From TOLSYN sp963849065 (GTDB taxonomy: Bacteria; Acidobacteriota; Terriglobia; Terriglobales; Acidobacteriaceae), in NCBI GenBank assembly GCA_963849065.1, contig CAWKFM010000001.1:186001-250000 (forward strand): a DNA stretch of 64,000 bases, given 5' to 3'. Positions 16,473 to 24,734 of this stretch are shown here, in pieces. Each line of letters begins with the position of its first letter. The first letter of the stretch is position 1. The notes below the pieces were generated by a model. That model ran no database searches and was not told the DNA's origin. It saw only the letters and a program-made list of their open reading frames with translations. Position numbers and translations under genes: made by a program.

Positions 16473-17396
16473 GTGGCGGGGCCGAACAGTTCCGGAGACG
16501 CTCCGGTTTTGAGTGCTGGGGCGGACTCGGCCGCGAGGAAAACTTTGGTGATTTGCTACCGGCCTTTGCTGTTCGCGATGGTGTTGCTTCCGGCGCTGGC
16601 GATGCTGTGTGCGTGCCCTGCGGCGGGACAGATGGGGGCCGCAGCGGCGCAGAATGCCGGGGGCGATTCGCAAATCATCAATCGTCAACTCGTCAATTGG
16701 CAACCCCAAGAGGCGCAGACCCAGCAGGCGCTGCCGGAGGCTCCGGAGCCGCAGCAAGAGAAGGCGGAACAGGAGTTGCAGCAGGAAGAGCATCAGCGGG
16801 TCCTGGGGGTGATTCCCAACTTCAATTCCACCAACGACAAGAATGCGCCGCCGCTGACGCCGAAGCAGAAGATTAACCTGGCGTTCCGCACTGCGATTGA
16901 TCCCTTCCAATTCGCGGCCGCCGGCCTGGATGCGGGATTGAGCCAGGTGGAAAATGATTTTCCCGGTTACGGCCACGGCGCGGAGGGCTACGCCAAGCGA
17001 TATGGGGCGGCGTACACGGACGGTTTCAACGGCACGATGCTGGGAAATGGCGTCTTCCCGATCCTGCTGCATGAAGACCCGCGATATTTCCGCAGGGGCA
17101 CGGGGAGCGTTACCCGGCGCTTGTTGTACGCAGTGTCCACCACCTTCTGGTGTAGGCGGGACAATGGCAGCTGGGGTCCAAACTACGCGAATGTGATGGG
17201 AAATCTGGCGGCGGGCGGGATTTCCAATCTCTACTATCCGTCGTCGGACCGGGGCCCGGCGCTGACGTTCGAACGGGCGTTTACGGATGCGGCCGAAGGC
17301 GTGTTCGGCGCCGTGATGTTCGAGTTCTGGCCGGATGTGGCGACGCGGATGCACAAGAAGAAGAACCAGAGCGGGACGGCGGCGGGTTCGAACTAG
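16473..17396 (+). CDS. Exported protein sharing the paralogue C-terminal region (paralogue B)
   Basis: 307 residues. An N-terminal hydrophobic segment (about 30-50) ends at a likely signal cleavage site near AAGQ and is followed by a Gln/Glu-rich linker (70-105). The rest matches the C-terminal region of the preceding protein: RVLGVIPNFNSTNDKNAPPL, then LLHEDPRYFRRGTGS and NLYYPSSDRG. The carboxypeptidase-regulatory domain is absent. The start GTG is weakly supported. Lying 90 bases after paralogue A, it is probably co-transcribed with it. Confidence 0.75.
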   Translation: MAGPNSSGDAPVLSAGADSAARKTLVICYRPLLFAMVLLPALAMLCACPAAGQMGAAAAQNAGGDSQIINRQLVNWQPQEAQTQQALPEAPEPQQEKAEQELQQEEHQRVLGVIPNFNSTNDKNAPPLTPKQKINLAFRTAIDPFQFAAAGLDAGLSQVENDFPGYGHGAEGYAKRYGAAYTDGFNGTMLGNGVFPILLHEDPRYFRRGTGSVTRRLLYAVSTTFWCRRDNGSWGPNYANVMGNLAAGGISNLYYPSSDRGPALTFERAFTDAAEGVFGAVMFEFWPDVATRMHKKKNQSGTAAGSN

Positions 17397-17709
17397 AGAG
17401 ACGTCACGGAGTGCATGGCCGCGCGAAAACCGGAGCAACCGCAGAGGCGGAACACAACTACCAAGACCCGCAGGGATGATCTGCTTTTGGGGAAGGCGGC
17501 TCGCTTATCGCCGCGATTTCGGGATAGGTTGCATGTGTCTTAGACACACCACGTGGAATGAAGATGCGGTGCGCCAACGACTGCTCAGGGGAAGCAGGGA
17601 GCCAAGCGCGAGTCTACGACTAAAAACCGGATGGGGAGCCTAACAAGAAGGCGATATTCCGAAAGCGGAACATCGCCCTCCTGTCAGGCAGCACCCGAGT
17701 TGATCGCGG
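17397..17709. other. Convergent intergenic region
   Basis: 313 bases between paralogue B (plus) and the FKBP gene (minus). No gene was recognised. It contains the hairpin listed at 17650-17677 near the FKBP end. Confidence 0.5.
17650..17677 (-). terminator. Probable terminator of the FKBP gene
   Basis: GGCGAT-A-TTCCG pairs with CGGAA-C-ATCGCC around a 4-base loop with one mismatch. On the minus strand it is followed by CTTCTTGTT, a moderately T-rich tail, about 33 bases after the stop codon. Confidence 0.55.
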
Positions 17710-18570
17710 CTACTTTGCGATTTCGGCGGACTGGGTAGTTACCGGTGCCGTTGCAGCCGCTGGCGCCGGTATGGCGGGATGGTTAGGCGGCATCGCTGCG
17801 GCTGCCGATTTCTCTTTAATCGACATGAGTTCGATATCGAAGATCAGGGTTGCGTCGCCGCCGATTACCGGATTGCCGGCCGGGCCATAAGCGAGTTCGG
17901 AGGGAATGAATACCTGGTATTTCGAACCCACTGGCATGAGCTGAAGGATCTCGGTCCATCCCTTAATTACTCCGCCGACGGCGAAGGTAGCCGACTTGCC
18001 GCGCGTATAGGAGCTATCAAACTCTTTGCCGTTGATGAGAGTGCCGCGGTAGTTGCATTCCACGGTATCGCTGGCAGTCGGCTTGGGGCCATCGCCCTGG
18101 GTGATCACCTTGTACTGCAATCCGCTGGGAAGGGTTATAACTCCTTCTTTGGTCTTATTCGCAGCGAGGAACTCGACGCCTTCCGAATGGTTCTTCTCGG
18201 CGAGGGCTTTGGCTTCGGATTCATGCTTGTCATGAGCCTCCTTCTGGAGTGCGGCGATCGCGGCTTGCGCGTCTTCCTCCGTCACAAGGAGTTTGCCTCC
18301 CGCGAACGCGTCTTTCAGCCCTTGGAAAAGGATGGCGTTATCGACTTCGAGGCCTCTTTGCTGCAGCGTCCTGGCAACGCTGACGCCGATGGCGTAGCTG
18401 GCTTTGGCCTTCTGGCTGTCCAATACAACAGGGCTGGTGGTAGTGTCGTTCGCCTTGTGATGCGCGGTGGTGGTTGGAACCGCCGCAGGCTTTGACGCTG
18501 GGTTTTGCTGTGCCGAGGCGGCAGCAGAGAGCGCGAGGGAAAGTGTGAGAAGGATCGATAGTTTACTCAT
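17710..18570 (-). CDS. Exported FKBP-type peptidyl-prolyl isomerase (Mip/FkpA-like)
   Basis: 286 residues. A signal peptide (cut near ASAQ, residue 21) is followed by a helical FKBP-N dimerisation region (about 50-130; YAIGVSVARTLQQRG) and a catalytic FKBP domain (about 150-250) with the substrate-pocket blocks GKEFDSSY, FAVGGVIKGWTE and PSELAYGPAGNP. An Ala/Pro-rich tail ends the protein. It catalyses cis-trans isomerisation of prolyl bonds in the periplasm. Divergent from and near the cytochrome cluster, it might help fold exported cytochromes, but this is inference. Confidence 0.9.
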   Translation of the reverse strand: MSKLSILLTLSLALSAAASAQQNPASKPAAVPTTTAHHKANDTTTSPVVLDSQKAKASYAIGVSVARTLQQRGLEVDNAILFQGLKDAFAGGKLLVTEEDAQAAIAALQKEAHDKHESEAKALAEKNHSEGVEFLAANKTKEGVITLPSGLQYKVITQGDGPKPTASDTVECNYRGTLINGKEFDSSYTRGKSATFAVGGVIKGWTEILQLMPVGSKYQVFIPSELAYGPAGNPVIGGDATLIFDIELMSIKEKSAAAAMPPNHPAIPAPAAATAPVTTQSAEIAK

Positions 18571-18798
18571 ATGCTTTTCAAACCCTTGTTTTCGAAGTGG
18601 GAAAATTTACTAAAGTCGCGGAATAAGACAGCACAAGTGGAGCGAGATTGGTGCAGAGCCGGATTTCTCAATCGGTTCGCCTCAAGTTGAGCAGCCTGCG
18701 ATGCTGGGCCATGCACGGACACCGCAGCTTCAAGCAGCAGATTCCGACCCGCCGGTTTGCGCTATGCAGCAAACCGGCGTTCTGTGGGTCGAACGAAC

Positions 18799-19485
18799 TT
18801 ACATTGACGATTTGCCGGCCTTGGCGTCGGCCGGCATCTGGGCGTGCTCTTTGGCGCGCGCGATCATTTGTTCCACCTGAACACGGCGCTGTGGATTCTG
18901 ATCCGTCTTCAACTGTTTTTCCCAGCATTCGATGGCGCCCCTGGTGTCGCCCTTAACCTCCCACTTCAGCATTCCGAGGCCGAAGAGCGCGTCGGCCGAC
19001 TTGGGGTCAAGTTTGAGCGCCTCGTTCAATCCGTCGATCGCCTTGTCGGCAGCACCGCTGTAGAAGTAGGCGCGCGAGAGATTGATCCAAGCCGAAGGAG
19101 TGGGCTTTACCGCGACAAGCTTTTCCAGATAGATTGCTGCGTCTTTGAACTGCCTGGCCACGAAGTACTGTTGGGCCACTTTGTCCAGCGTGTCGGCATC
19201 TTTCGGGTTCTCTTTCAGTGTGTCCAGCAGCGGTGCGACCTGCTTATCGGCCATCATCTTCAACTGCTCCGGTGTCGGCTGTGCGGGCGCAGCCGACGCC
19301 GGGCTCCCTGCCGCCATCTGACCCTGCACTGCCGCAAGTGCGGTAGCGCGGGGTGCGCTCGATCCCCGGAAAAGGTAACCCACAGTCGCGCCAAGGAGGA
19401 GGCAAAGCGCCGCTACGGCGCAGACCTGAACCGAGGTCCAGCCGCTCTTGAGAGCCTGATTCGTATCATTGATTGTTTCGTTCAT
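18799..19485 (-). CDS. Membrane-anchored TPR protein (CcmH/NrfG-like)
   Basis: 228 residues. A single N-terminal transmembrane helix (about 18-38) precedes an Ala/Pro linker and three to four tetratricopeptide repeats (about 80-210; PSAWINLSRAYFYSGAADKA, then SADALFGLGMLKWEVKGDTR). The topology resembles the NrfG/CcmI TPR domains that present apocytochrome c to the haem lyase. It is divergently oriented from the multihaem locus that starts 670 bases away, so a role in cytochrome c maturation is plausible but not proven. Confidence 0.75.
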   Translation of the reverse strand: MNETINDTNQALKSGWTSVQVCAVAALCLLLGATVGYLFRGSSAPRATALAAVQGQMAAGSPASAAPAQPTPEQLKMMADKQVAPLLDTLKENPKDADTLDKVAQQYFVARQFKDAAIYLEKLVAVKPTPSAWINLSRAYFYSGAADKAIDGLNEALKLDPKSADALFGLGMLKWEVKGDTRGAIECWEKQLKTDQNPQRRVQVEQMIARAKEHAQMPADAKAGKSSM

Positions 19486-20154
19486 TTATGTTCCTTCTCC
19501 TGCAAGAGAATTCCGTCCAGAGAATGGTTTCCCGCCTGACCGCCCGGAACGCGGGGGAACGAGGAGAAAGACTCCAGAACAGTGCAGATCTTCTGTATTA
19601 CTTTACTGGGCAACCACGGTTGCGAAGTCGAGATCTTCGCACAATTATGTTCCAGCAATTCCCTTGCTGGGGCATTGCCCAAATCCGCCCTCTCCGCTAA
19701 CAAGAGCCAATCGCCGCTTTTACTTCAACAAACAGTGCCGGGTCTAGCTATGCGGCTTCTCGTGCAATTTCAAATTCTGTTCTCCCACATTGGGCAGAGA
19801 AGGAGGAGTGAGTGGGCCACGAGCCGTCAAGCAATTTTAGTGCCAATGTTAGACATTTTGGGTCGCGCCTCTGCTTTCAATTTTTAGCGCCAATGCATAA
19901 TGGGTCCTCTGCCCAGGTTGCCTAACACTCACCTTAATTCTTATTGAAATTTGCCGGATTAATTCAACTCACCCTCCATAATCAGCGATAGAAATCGCGA
20001 AGCTCTCCATACGCCGGCAACACGATGACCGGTTGATGCGTGGCGAGTTCCAGTCAGTTCTGGGAGGCGCTGGCTGAAACAATCTTTCCGTAGAAATTTA
20101 CAACACCACGTAATACCAGTCATTTCTTTTGATCGACTTGGAGGTTATTCGAAT
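19486..20154. other. Divergent regulatory region before the multihaem locus
   Basis: 669 bases without a convincing gene, between the minus-strand TPR gene and the plus-strand octahaem gene. It should hold promoters for both. It contains an imperfect direct repeat (19834-19906). I saw no clear sigma-54 or sigma-70 consensus and no recognisable riboswitch. A TGGAGG ribosome-binding site lies before 20155. Confidence 0.5.
19834..19906 (+). repeat. Imperfect direct repeat upstream of the cytochrome cluster
   Basis: TTTTAG(T/C)GCCAATG followed by AAT or ATTTT and GGGTC occurs at 19834-19864 and again at 19880-19906. The two copies lie about 250 bases before the octahaem start, a position compatible with activator sites. 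By-eye observation only. Confidence 0.4.
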
Positions 20155-23100
20155 ATGGAAGCACACAGGACACACTCTGGATTCAGACTGTCTATCTTTG
20201 CGCTCGTACTGGCGTCGATCTGTTCCGCCGGTGCATTCGCGCAGGACTCGATCTCTACCAGTTCTAGGCTGCCGGCTGGTTTGCCAGCTTCGCAAAACGG
20301 CGCCCCGCAGCAATCGGGCGCAGGTTGGGATGTACTGTCTTACTCGCTCAACGGTAGTAACCCGTCCTATGAAGTCAATGGCACCTATGTCCCGGCCTTC
20401 GGAACGATCTATCGTGGCAACGGTGACAGCTACAATCTGTACAATCCGGGCTACGAGACCTGGACGGCAACGCCCACCTTCGCGCCTCCGCCCGCGTTCA
20501 GCACCCTCAGCAACAACGTCTTCGGTGCGTACCTCACTCCTTCCACTTCCGGAGCTGTCCAATCCAACGTCGGCAATTTCTGGTGCGCCGGCGGTACCGC
20601 GCAGGGCACTTATGCGGATGCCGGCGCCGGCGCCCCGTTAGCAAGCAGTGAAGTCTTCTGCTGGGCGGGCGATTGGACCACCATTGAAGCGATGACCAAC
20701 AACAACTGGCTGAAGGCCGAAGATCAGCCTGTCGCCAACCAGATGGGTCTCCAGTGCCAAGGCTGCCACGGCCACTCCACCATCGACGGCTATGACGGAC
20801 CTGCCTACATGGTGAGCGGCCACAAGAACGGCATGCGCAAGGTCGTTCCCGGTATGCCGCTGTCCGGATCGGATGGTCTACCGTACGCCACCGGCATTGA
20901 CTACGCCACCAAAGACACCGTAAGCATTAACTGGACCACCGGACAGGCTACCGACACCACCACCGGGGTAACGAAAACTGCGCTTTACCTGATTGGCGGC
21001 TGGGTGAATTCTCAGCCTTATGTGATTACCGACCAGAGCAGCACGAACTATGGATGCTTCCGTTGCCACGCCACGGGCTACAATTTTGTGGCGCAAAACA
21101 CGGCGACCGGTGGCCCGAACTACGTGGGCAGCGCTAGTGACTGGACGGCCCAAGGCCTCTCCACGAACTACCCGACTTTTAGCGGTCCTGAACCGACCAG
21201 CGTCGGCGGACCGGGGAGCCCCAGCCTGCAGCAGCCCATCCCAGTCGAAGGCGGTGCCGCTAACGCCTTCAGCTTCACTACCATCGGGAGCGGGACCGGA
21301 GTAGGGGAGATCAACCGCGTCCCTGACACGATGGTCGGCATGACCACCCCTCCAAGCTCGTCGTGGTATCTGACCGGTGTTCGTTGCGAACGTTGCCACG
21401 CCGGTTCCTATGCCACTCCGAACAGTGTCAGCAACGTGATTCCGTCGACCAGCGCACCTGTCTATGAGAAGGACGGCCCGTCGGGCGGCAGCACCTCTGT
21501 GAGCGGAACTTGGCCGACTGCGCCCGCAAATATGCAGGCGACCTCGCTGTGCATGTCGTGCCACCGCCAGGAAGCGATCAATCCTGGTTCGGGAACAACC
21601 GCTGGCTCCATCACCATCCCCACCCGACCAGTTGTGCAAGACAATGGCAACTGCTCTAACGGCATCTCGCCGACCTACCTCGCTTGCACATCCGCCGGCG
21701 CAACCTGGAAATACATGCCCAATGCTGGTCCTTGGGCCTTCCAGGGTCAGGAGTTCCTGGCCAGCCCGCACGCCATGTTCAACCCCCAAGGCAAGATTCA
21801 ATTGGCCAACCAGAACTCGGCCGACCTCACCCTGTTGGAAGGGACCGGTACGCTTACCGACCCGACCCAATACTCCAGCTTTAACGCGACCCAAGGGAGC
21901 TACCAGAGCGCCGGCGCTACCGGCCTGTCTGGCATGGCAAACAACGGCTGCGTTGGCTGCCACGATGCGCACGAAACGACGGTCAATGCCGCCCAATCGG
22001 AGACCAACCAGACGGTCGGCGTTCTTCCCGGCAGCGTCTCGCAACTTCCCAACGGCGTCATCGTCAATTCTGTGACGTCGAACAACTGCTCCTCCTGCCA
22101 CGCCAACATCGCTCAGAACCTGATGAGCTCGGTGGCCCACCCGAAGGGACCCGGAACTCCGTTCCCGTACGGCGAACAGACCAACCCTGACAGCGCCTGC
22201 TTCACCTGCCATATGAATGGACGGTCAGGCGTCGCCGGGTCGCACCTGTTCCAGATCAATGCCGATCCGACCTACTACACGTATCCGCCGACCGCGGCTG
22301 CGTTCTCGGCCGAAGCCGCTCCCATCAACGGTTCGACTACCTCCTTCGCTCCCATGAACACCTACAACAACGGGCGGTGGACCAATGCAGTCGGTCTTGA
22401 CGTTGACATCGCTTGCGGCCAGTGCCACGGCGGCGGCACCAACGGCACCAACCCCTACGGCCTCACCATGCCCAAACCTGCGCCCCCGGCCTTTACCAGG
22501 ACGTTCCTGGCCCAAGCCGCCAAGGGCATGCACAATTTCTCTGACGTTACTTCAACACCTGCGCCGTTGTTCTCGGTTGCCGGTGGAACCTACGCCACAA
22601 CTCAGACCGTAACCATCTCGGATGAGCCCGGCACCACCATCTACTACACCCTAACCGCCGGCAGCACCGGCGTGGTTCCGACCGCAGCTTCCACCACGTA
22701 CACGGGCCCGGTTCCGGTTTCGGCAACCTCGGTGCTTGAGGCCATTGCCGTGGGTCCAACCGGCTACACCGTCAGCTCTGCAACCTCGGCTACCTACACC
22801 ATCGCCGCGGCCACCGCAGTTGCAACCCCGACGTTCAACCTGGGCACCGGAACTTACACCGCAAACCCGACCAACGTAACGCTGTCGGATGCGACGAGCG
22901 GTGCGAGCATCTGCTACGAAACTTACGTGCCGCCGGCCACCGCGCCTACGGCGCCAACCACCACGGGCGATACAACCTGCAAAGCCGGATTCACGGGGCC
23001 GGTCGCCTCTGGCTCCATGGTTTCGGTCACGACGACCGAGGGTCTCGTCGCTTACGCCATAGCCACCGGTCTGAAGGACAGCTCTACGGCCAGCGCTACA

Positions 23101-24576
23101 TATACGCTGGGCGTGCAGACGCCGACGATGTCGGTAGCTGCGGGCCAGTACAACACGGCCCAGTCCCTGTACCTGTTGGATCTGACGCCTAGTGCGGTCA
23201 TTTGCTACAACACCGCCACGGGAGCCGGCACTCCGGCGACACCAACCATCACCCCGGCAAGCTTGTTACTCGCACCGGGTAGCCAGTGCGCGACCGGAAC
23301 CCAGTACACGGGTACGGCGATTAACATCCCGGTCGGTAGCGAAACGAACGTCATTGCCATCGCCGGCCTTACTGGCTTGGCCAATAGCGTGCCGACCTCC
23401 GTCACCAAGTACAACGCTTCCGTGGCGACGCCGTCGTTTGATTTCCTCGGCGCTGCCCCCAGCGGTTCATCCTACAACGGAACCCAGCAAATACAGCTAC
23501 TGGATCTGACCAGTGGTGCGGTGATCTGCTACTCCACCACCGGTACGGCGAGCATTTCGGCTGGAGTCTGCGGGACCGGTTCGACCCAGTACACTGGGGC
23601 GATTTCGGTCTCCACAACCGAAACGATCAGTGCCATCGCCGGTGTGGCGAGCGGTCTGGCGAATAGCTCCACAGCCAGCGCAACCTTCACCATCAACACG
23701 GTAACTGCGCCTCCAACGGCCTCGATTGCTTCGGGAACCTACGGCGGACCGCAAGTGCTGCAGCTGTCTGATTCGATCGTCGGTGCGGCCATCTGCTACA
23801 CCACGAACGGCAGCGCGCCCAGTTTGACGTCCGCTGGCTGCGGCGGCACGAGCACGCAGTACACTGCGGGAATCACGATCCCCGTGTCCGCGACCACCGT
23901 AGTCAATGCCATCGCTGGTGGAGTTGCCGGCATGGCCAACAGCACGGTAGCCGGCCCCTGGATCTACAACCCCCCTGTTACCCCGATCATCACGCCTGTG
24001 GCCCAGATCTACTATGCGCCGCAGACTGTGACGATCTCGGATCTCACGACGAACGCGTCGATCTTCTACACCACTACCGGTGTGGCGCCGAGCTGTTCGT
24101 CAACCGCGTACAACCCGGTCACTGGAATCCCTGTGAATGCCACTGAAACGATACAGGCCATTGCCTGTGTCGGTACGGTAGCCAGCCCGGTGACCAGCCC
24201 CAAGACCTTTACCATTGACATCGTTCCGCCGGTGTTCACGGCGCCTGCGGGAGCCACGTATTACTCGCTTGCGCTTCAGTCCTCGGATCCGGCGCCGGGT
24301 GCCGTGATCTCTTCGGGCACCTATGTTGCATCGTTGGCCTCGCCGCTGAAAGTGGCGCTGTCGGATGCAGCCGGTAGCACGATCATCTGCTACACCACGA
24401 ACGGTACGACTCCATCCGTAATTGCAGGCCCGGTCTGCGGAAACGGCACGTTGTACAGCGCCCTAGCCCCGCTTTCCATCAGGGCGACCACGGAGATCAG
24501 GGCTGTTGCCGGTACTGGACTAGCCTCCAGCCCGACTTCTCTGCTGACTCTCTCAATTACGCCAACGGAACAGTAA
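20155..24576 (+). CDS. Large octahaem c-type cytochrome with seven C-terminal beta-sandwich repeats
   Basis: 1473 residues. A signal peptide ends near AFAQ (residue 30). Eight CxxCH haem-binding motifs lie between residues 201 and 758 (CQGCH, CFRCH, CERCH, CMSCH, CVGCH, CSSCH, CFTCH, CGQCH). From about 800 to the end there are seven repeats of 80-110 residues resembling the chitobiase/beta-hexosaminidase C-terminal (CHB_HEX_C) fold, each with a GxY start, a (T/A)(I/V)CYTT strand and a closing A-I-A-G stretch. Repeats 2-5 and 7 contain paired cysteines. It is probably an outer-surface electron carrier on a long stalk. The TGGAGG ribosome-binding site supports the ATG start. Confidence 0.9.
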   Translation: MEAHRTHSGFRLSIFALVLASICSAGAFAQDSISTSSRLPAGLPASQNGAPQQSGAGWDVLSYSLNGSNPSYEVNGTYVPAFGTIYRGNGDSYNLYNPGYETWTATPTFAPPPAFSTLSNNVFGAYLTPSTSGAVQSNVGNFWCAGGTAQGTYADAGAGAPLASSEVFCWAGDWTTIEAMTNNNWLKAEDQPVANQMGLQCQGCHGHSTIDGYDGPAYMVSGHKNGMRKVVPGMPLSGSDGLPYATGIDYATKDTVSINWTTGQATDTTTGVTKTALYLIGGWVNSQPYVITDQSSTNYGCFRCHATGYNFVAQNTATGGPNYVGSASDWTAQGLSTNYPTFSGPEPTSVGGPGSPSLQQPIPVEGGAANAFSFTTIGSGTGVGEINRVPDTMVGMTTPPSSSWYLTGVRCERCHAGSYATPNSVSNVIPSTSAPVYEKDGPSGGSTSVSGTWPTAPANMQATSLCMSCHRQEAINPGSGTTAGSITIPTRPVVQDNGNCSNGISPTYLACTSAGATWKYMPNAGPWAFQGQEFLASPHAMFNPQGKIQLANQNSADLTLLEGTGTLTDPTQYSSFNATQGSYQSAGATGLSGMANNGCVGCHDAHETTVNAAQSETNQTVGVLPGSVSQLPNGVIVNSVTSNNCSSCHANIAQNLMSSVAHPKGPGTPFPYGEQTNPDSACFTCHMNGRSGVAGSHLFQINADPTYYTYPPTAAAFSAEAAPINGSTTSFAPMNTYNNGRWTNAVGLDVDIACGQCHGGGTNGTNPYGLTMPKPAPPAFTRTFLAQAAKGMHNFSDVTSTPAPLFSVAGGTYATTQTVTISDEPGTTIYYTLTAGSTGVVPTAASTTYTGPVPVSATSVLEAIAVGPTGYTVSSATSATYTIAAATAVATPTFNLGTGTYTANPTNVTLSDATSGASICYETYVPPATAPTAPTTTGDTTCKAGFTGPVASGSMVSVTTTEGLVAYAIATGLKDSSTASATYTLGVQTPTMSVAAGQYNTAQSLYLLDLTPSAVICYNTATGAGTPATPTITPASLLLAPGSQCATGTQYTGTAINIPVGSETNVIAIAGLTGLANSVPTSVTKYNASVATPSFDFLGAAPSGSSYNGTQQIQLLDLTSGAVICYSTTGTASISAGVCGTGSTQYTGAISVSTTETISAIAGVASGLANSSTASATFTINTVTAPPTASIASGTYGGPQVLQLSDSIVGAAICYTTNGSAPSLTSAGCGGTSTQYTAGITIPVSATTVVNAIAGGVAGMANSTVAGPWIYNPPVTPIITPVAQIYYAPQTVTISDLTTNASIFYTTTGVAPSCSSTAYNPVTGIPVNATETIQAIACVGTVASPVTSPKTFTIDIVPPVFTAPAGATYYSLALQSSDPAPGAVISSGTYVASLASPLKVALSDAAGSTIICYTTNGTTPSVIAGPVCGNGTLYSALAPLSIRATTEIRAVAGTGLASSPTSLLTLSITPTEQ

Positions 24577-24590
24577 ACCCCAAACCCCGA

Positions 24591-24714
24591 GGATTGGCTG
24601 GAAAAGATCCCAGCCAATCCCTGGCTGTAGATGGTCCGTAAGAAACCTATCGAGAAATTGAAAAAAGCTCGATAGGGAACAAGTCAGAAGCGGGGGGAGT
24701 TCCTGAGAACTCCC
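24591..24714 (+). other. Three consecutive hairpins between two cytochrome genes
   Basis: Stem 1 pairs GGATTGGCTGG (24591) with CCAGCCAATCC (24610-24620). Stem 2 pairs CCTATCGAG (24646) with CTCGATAGG (24668-24676). Stem 3 pairs GGGAGTTC (24695) with GAACTCCC (24707-24714). None has a long T-run. They fill the 158-base gap and may set relative expression by mRNA processing or partial termination. Confidence 0.65.
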
Positions 24715-24734
24715 TCCGCAAACCTGAGGTTTCT

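Noticed and set aside
19860..19935. GEMM (cyclic dinucleotide) riboswitch before the cytochrome cluster
   Set aside because: A fragment (GCCCAGGTTGCC) resembles the 3' part, but the conserved 5' GGGCAAA and the GACGCAAAGC core are missing.
20030..20100. Sigma-54 promoter (TGGC...TTGC) before 20155
   Set aside because: A TGGC is present but no TGC at the required spacing.
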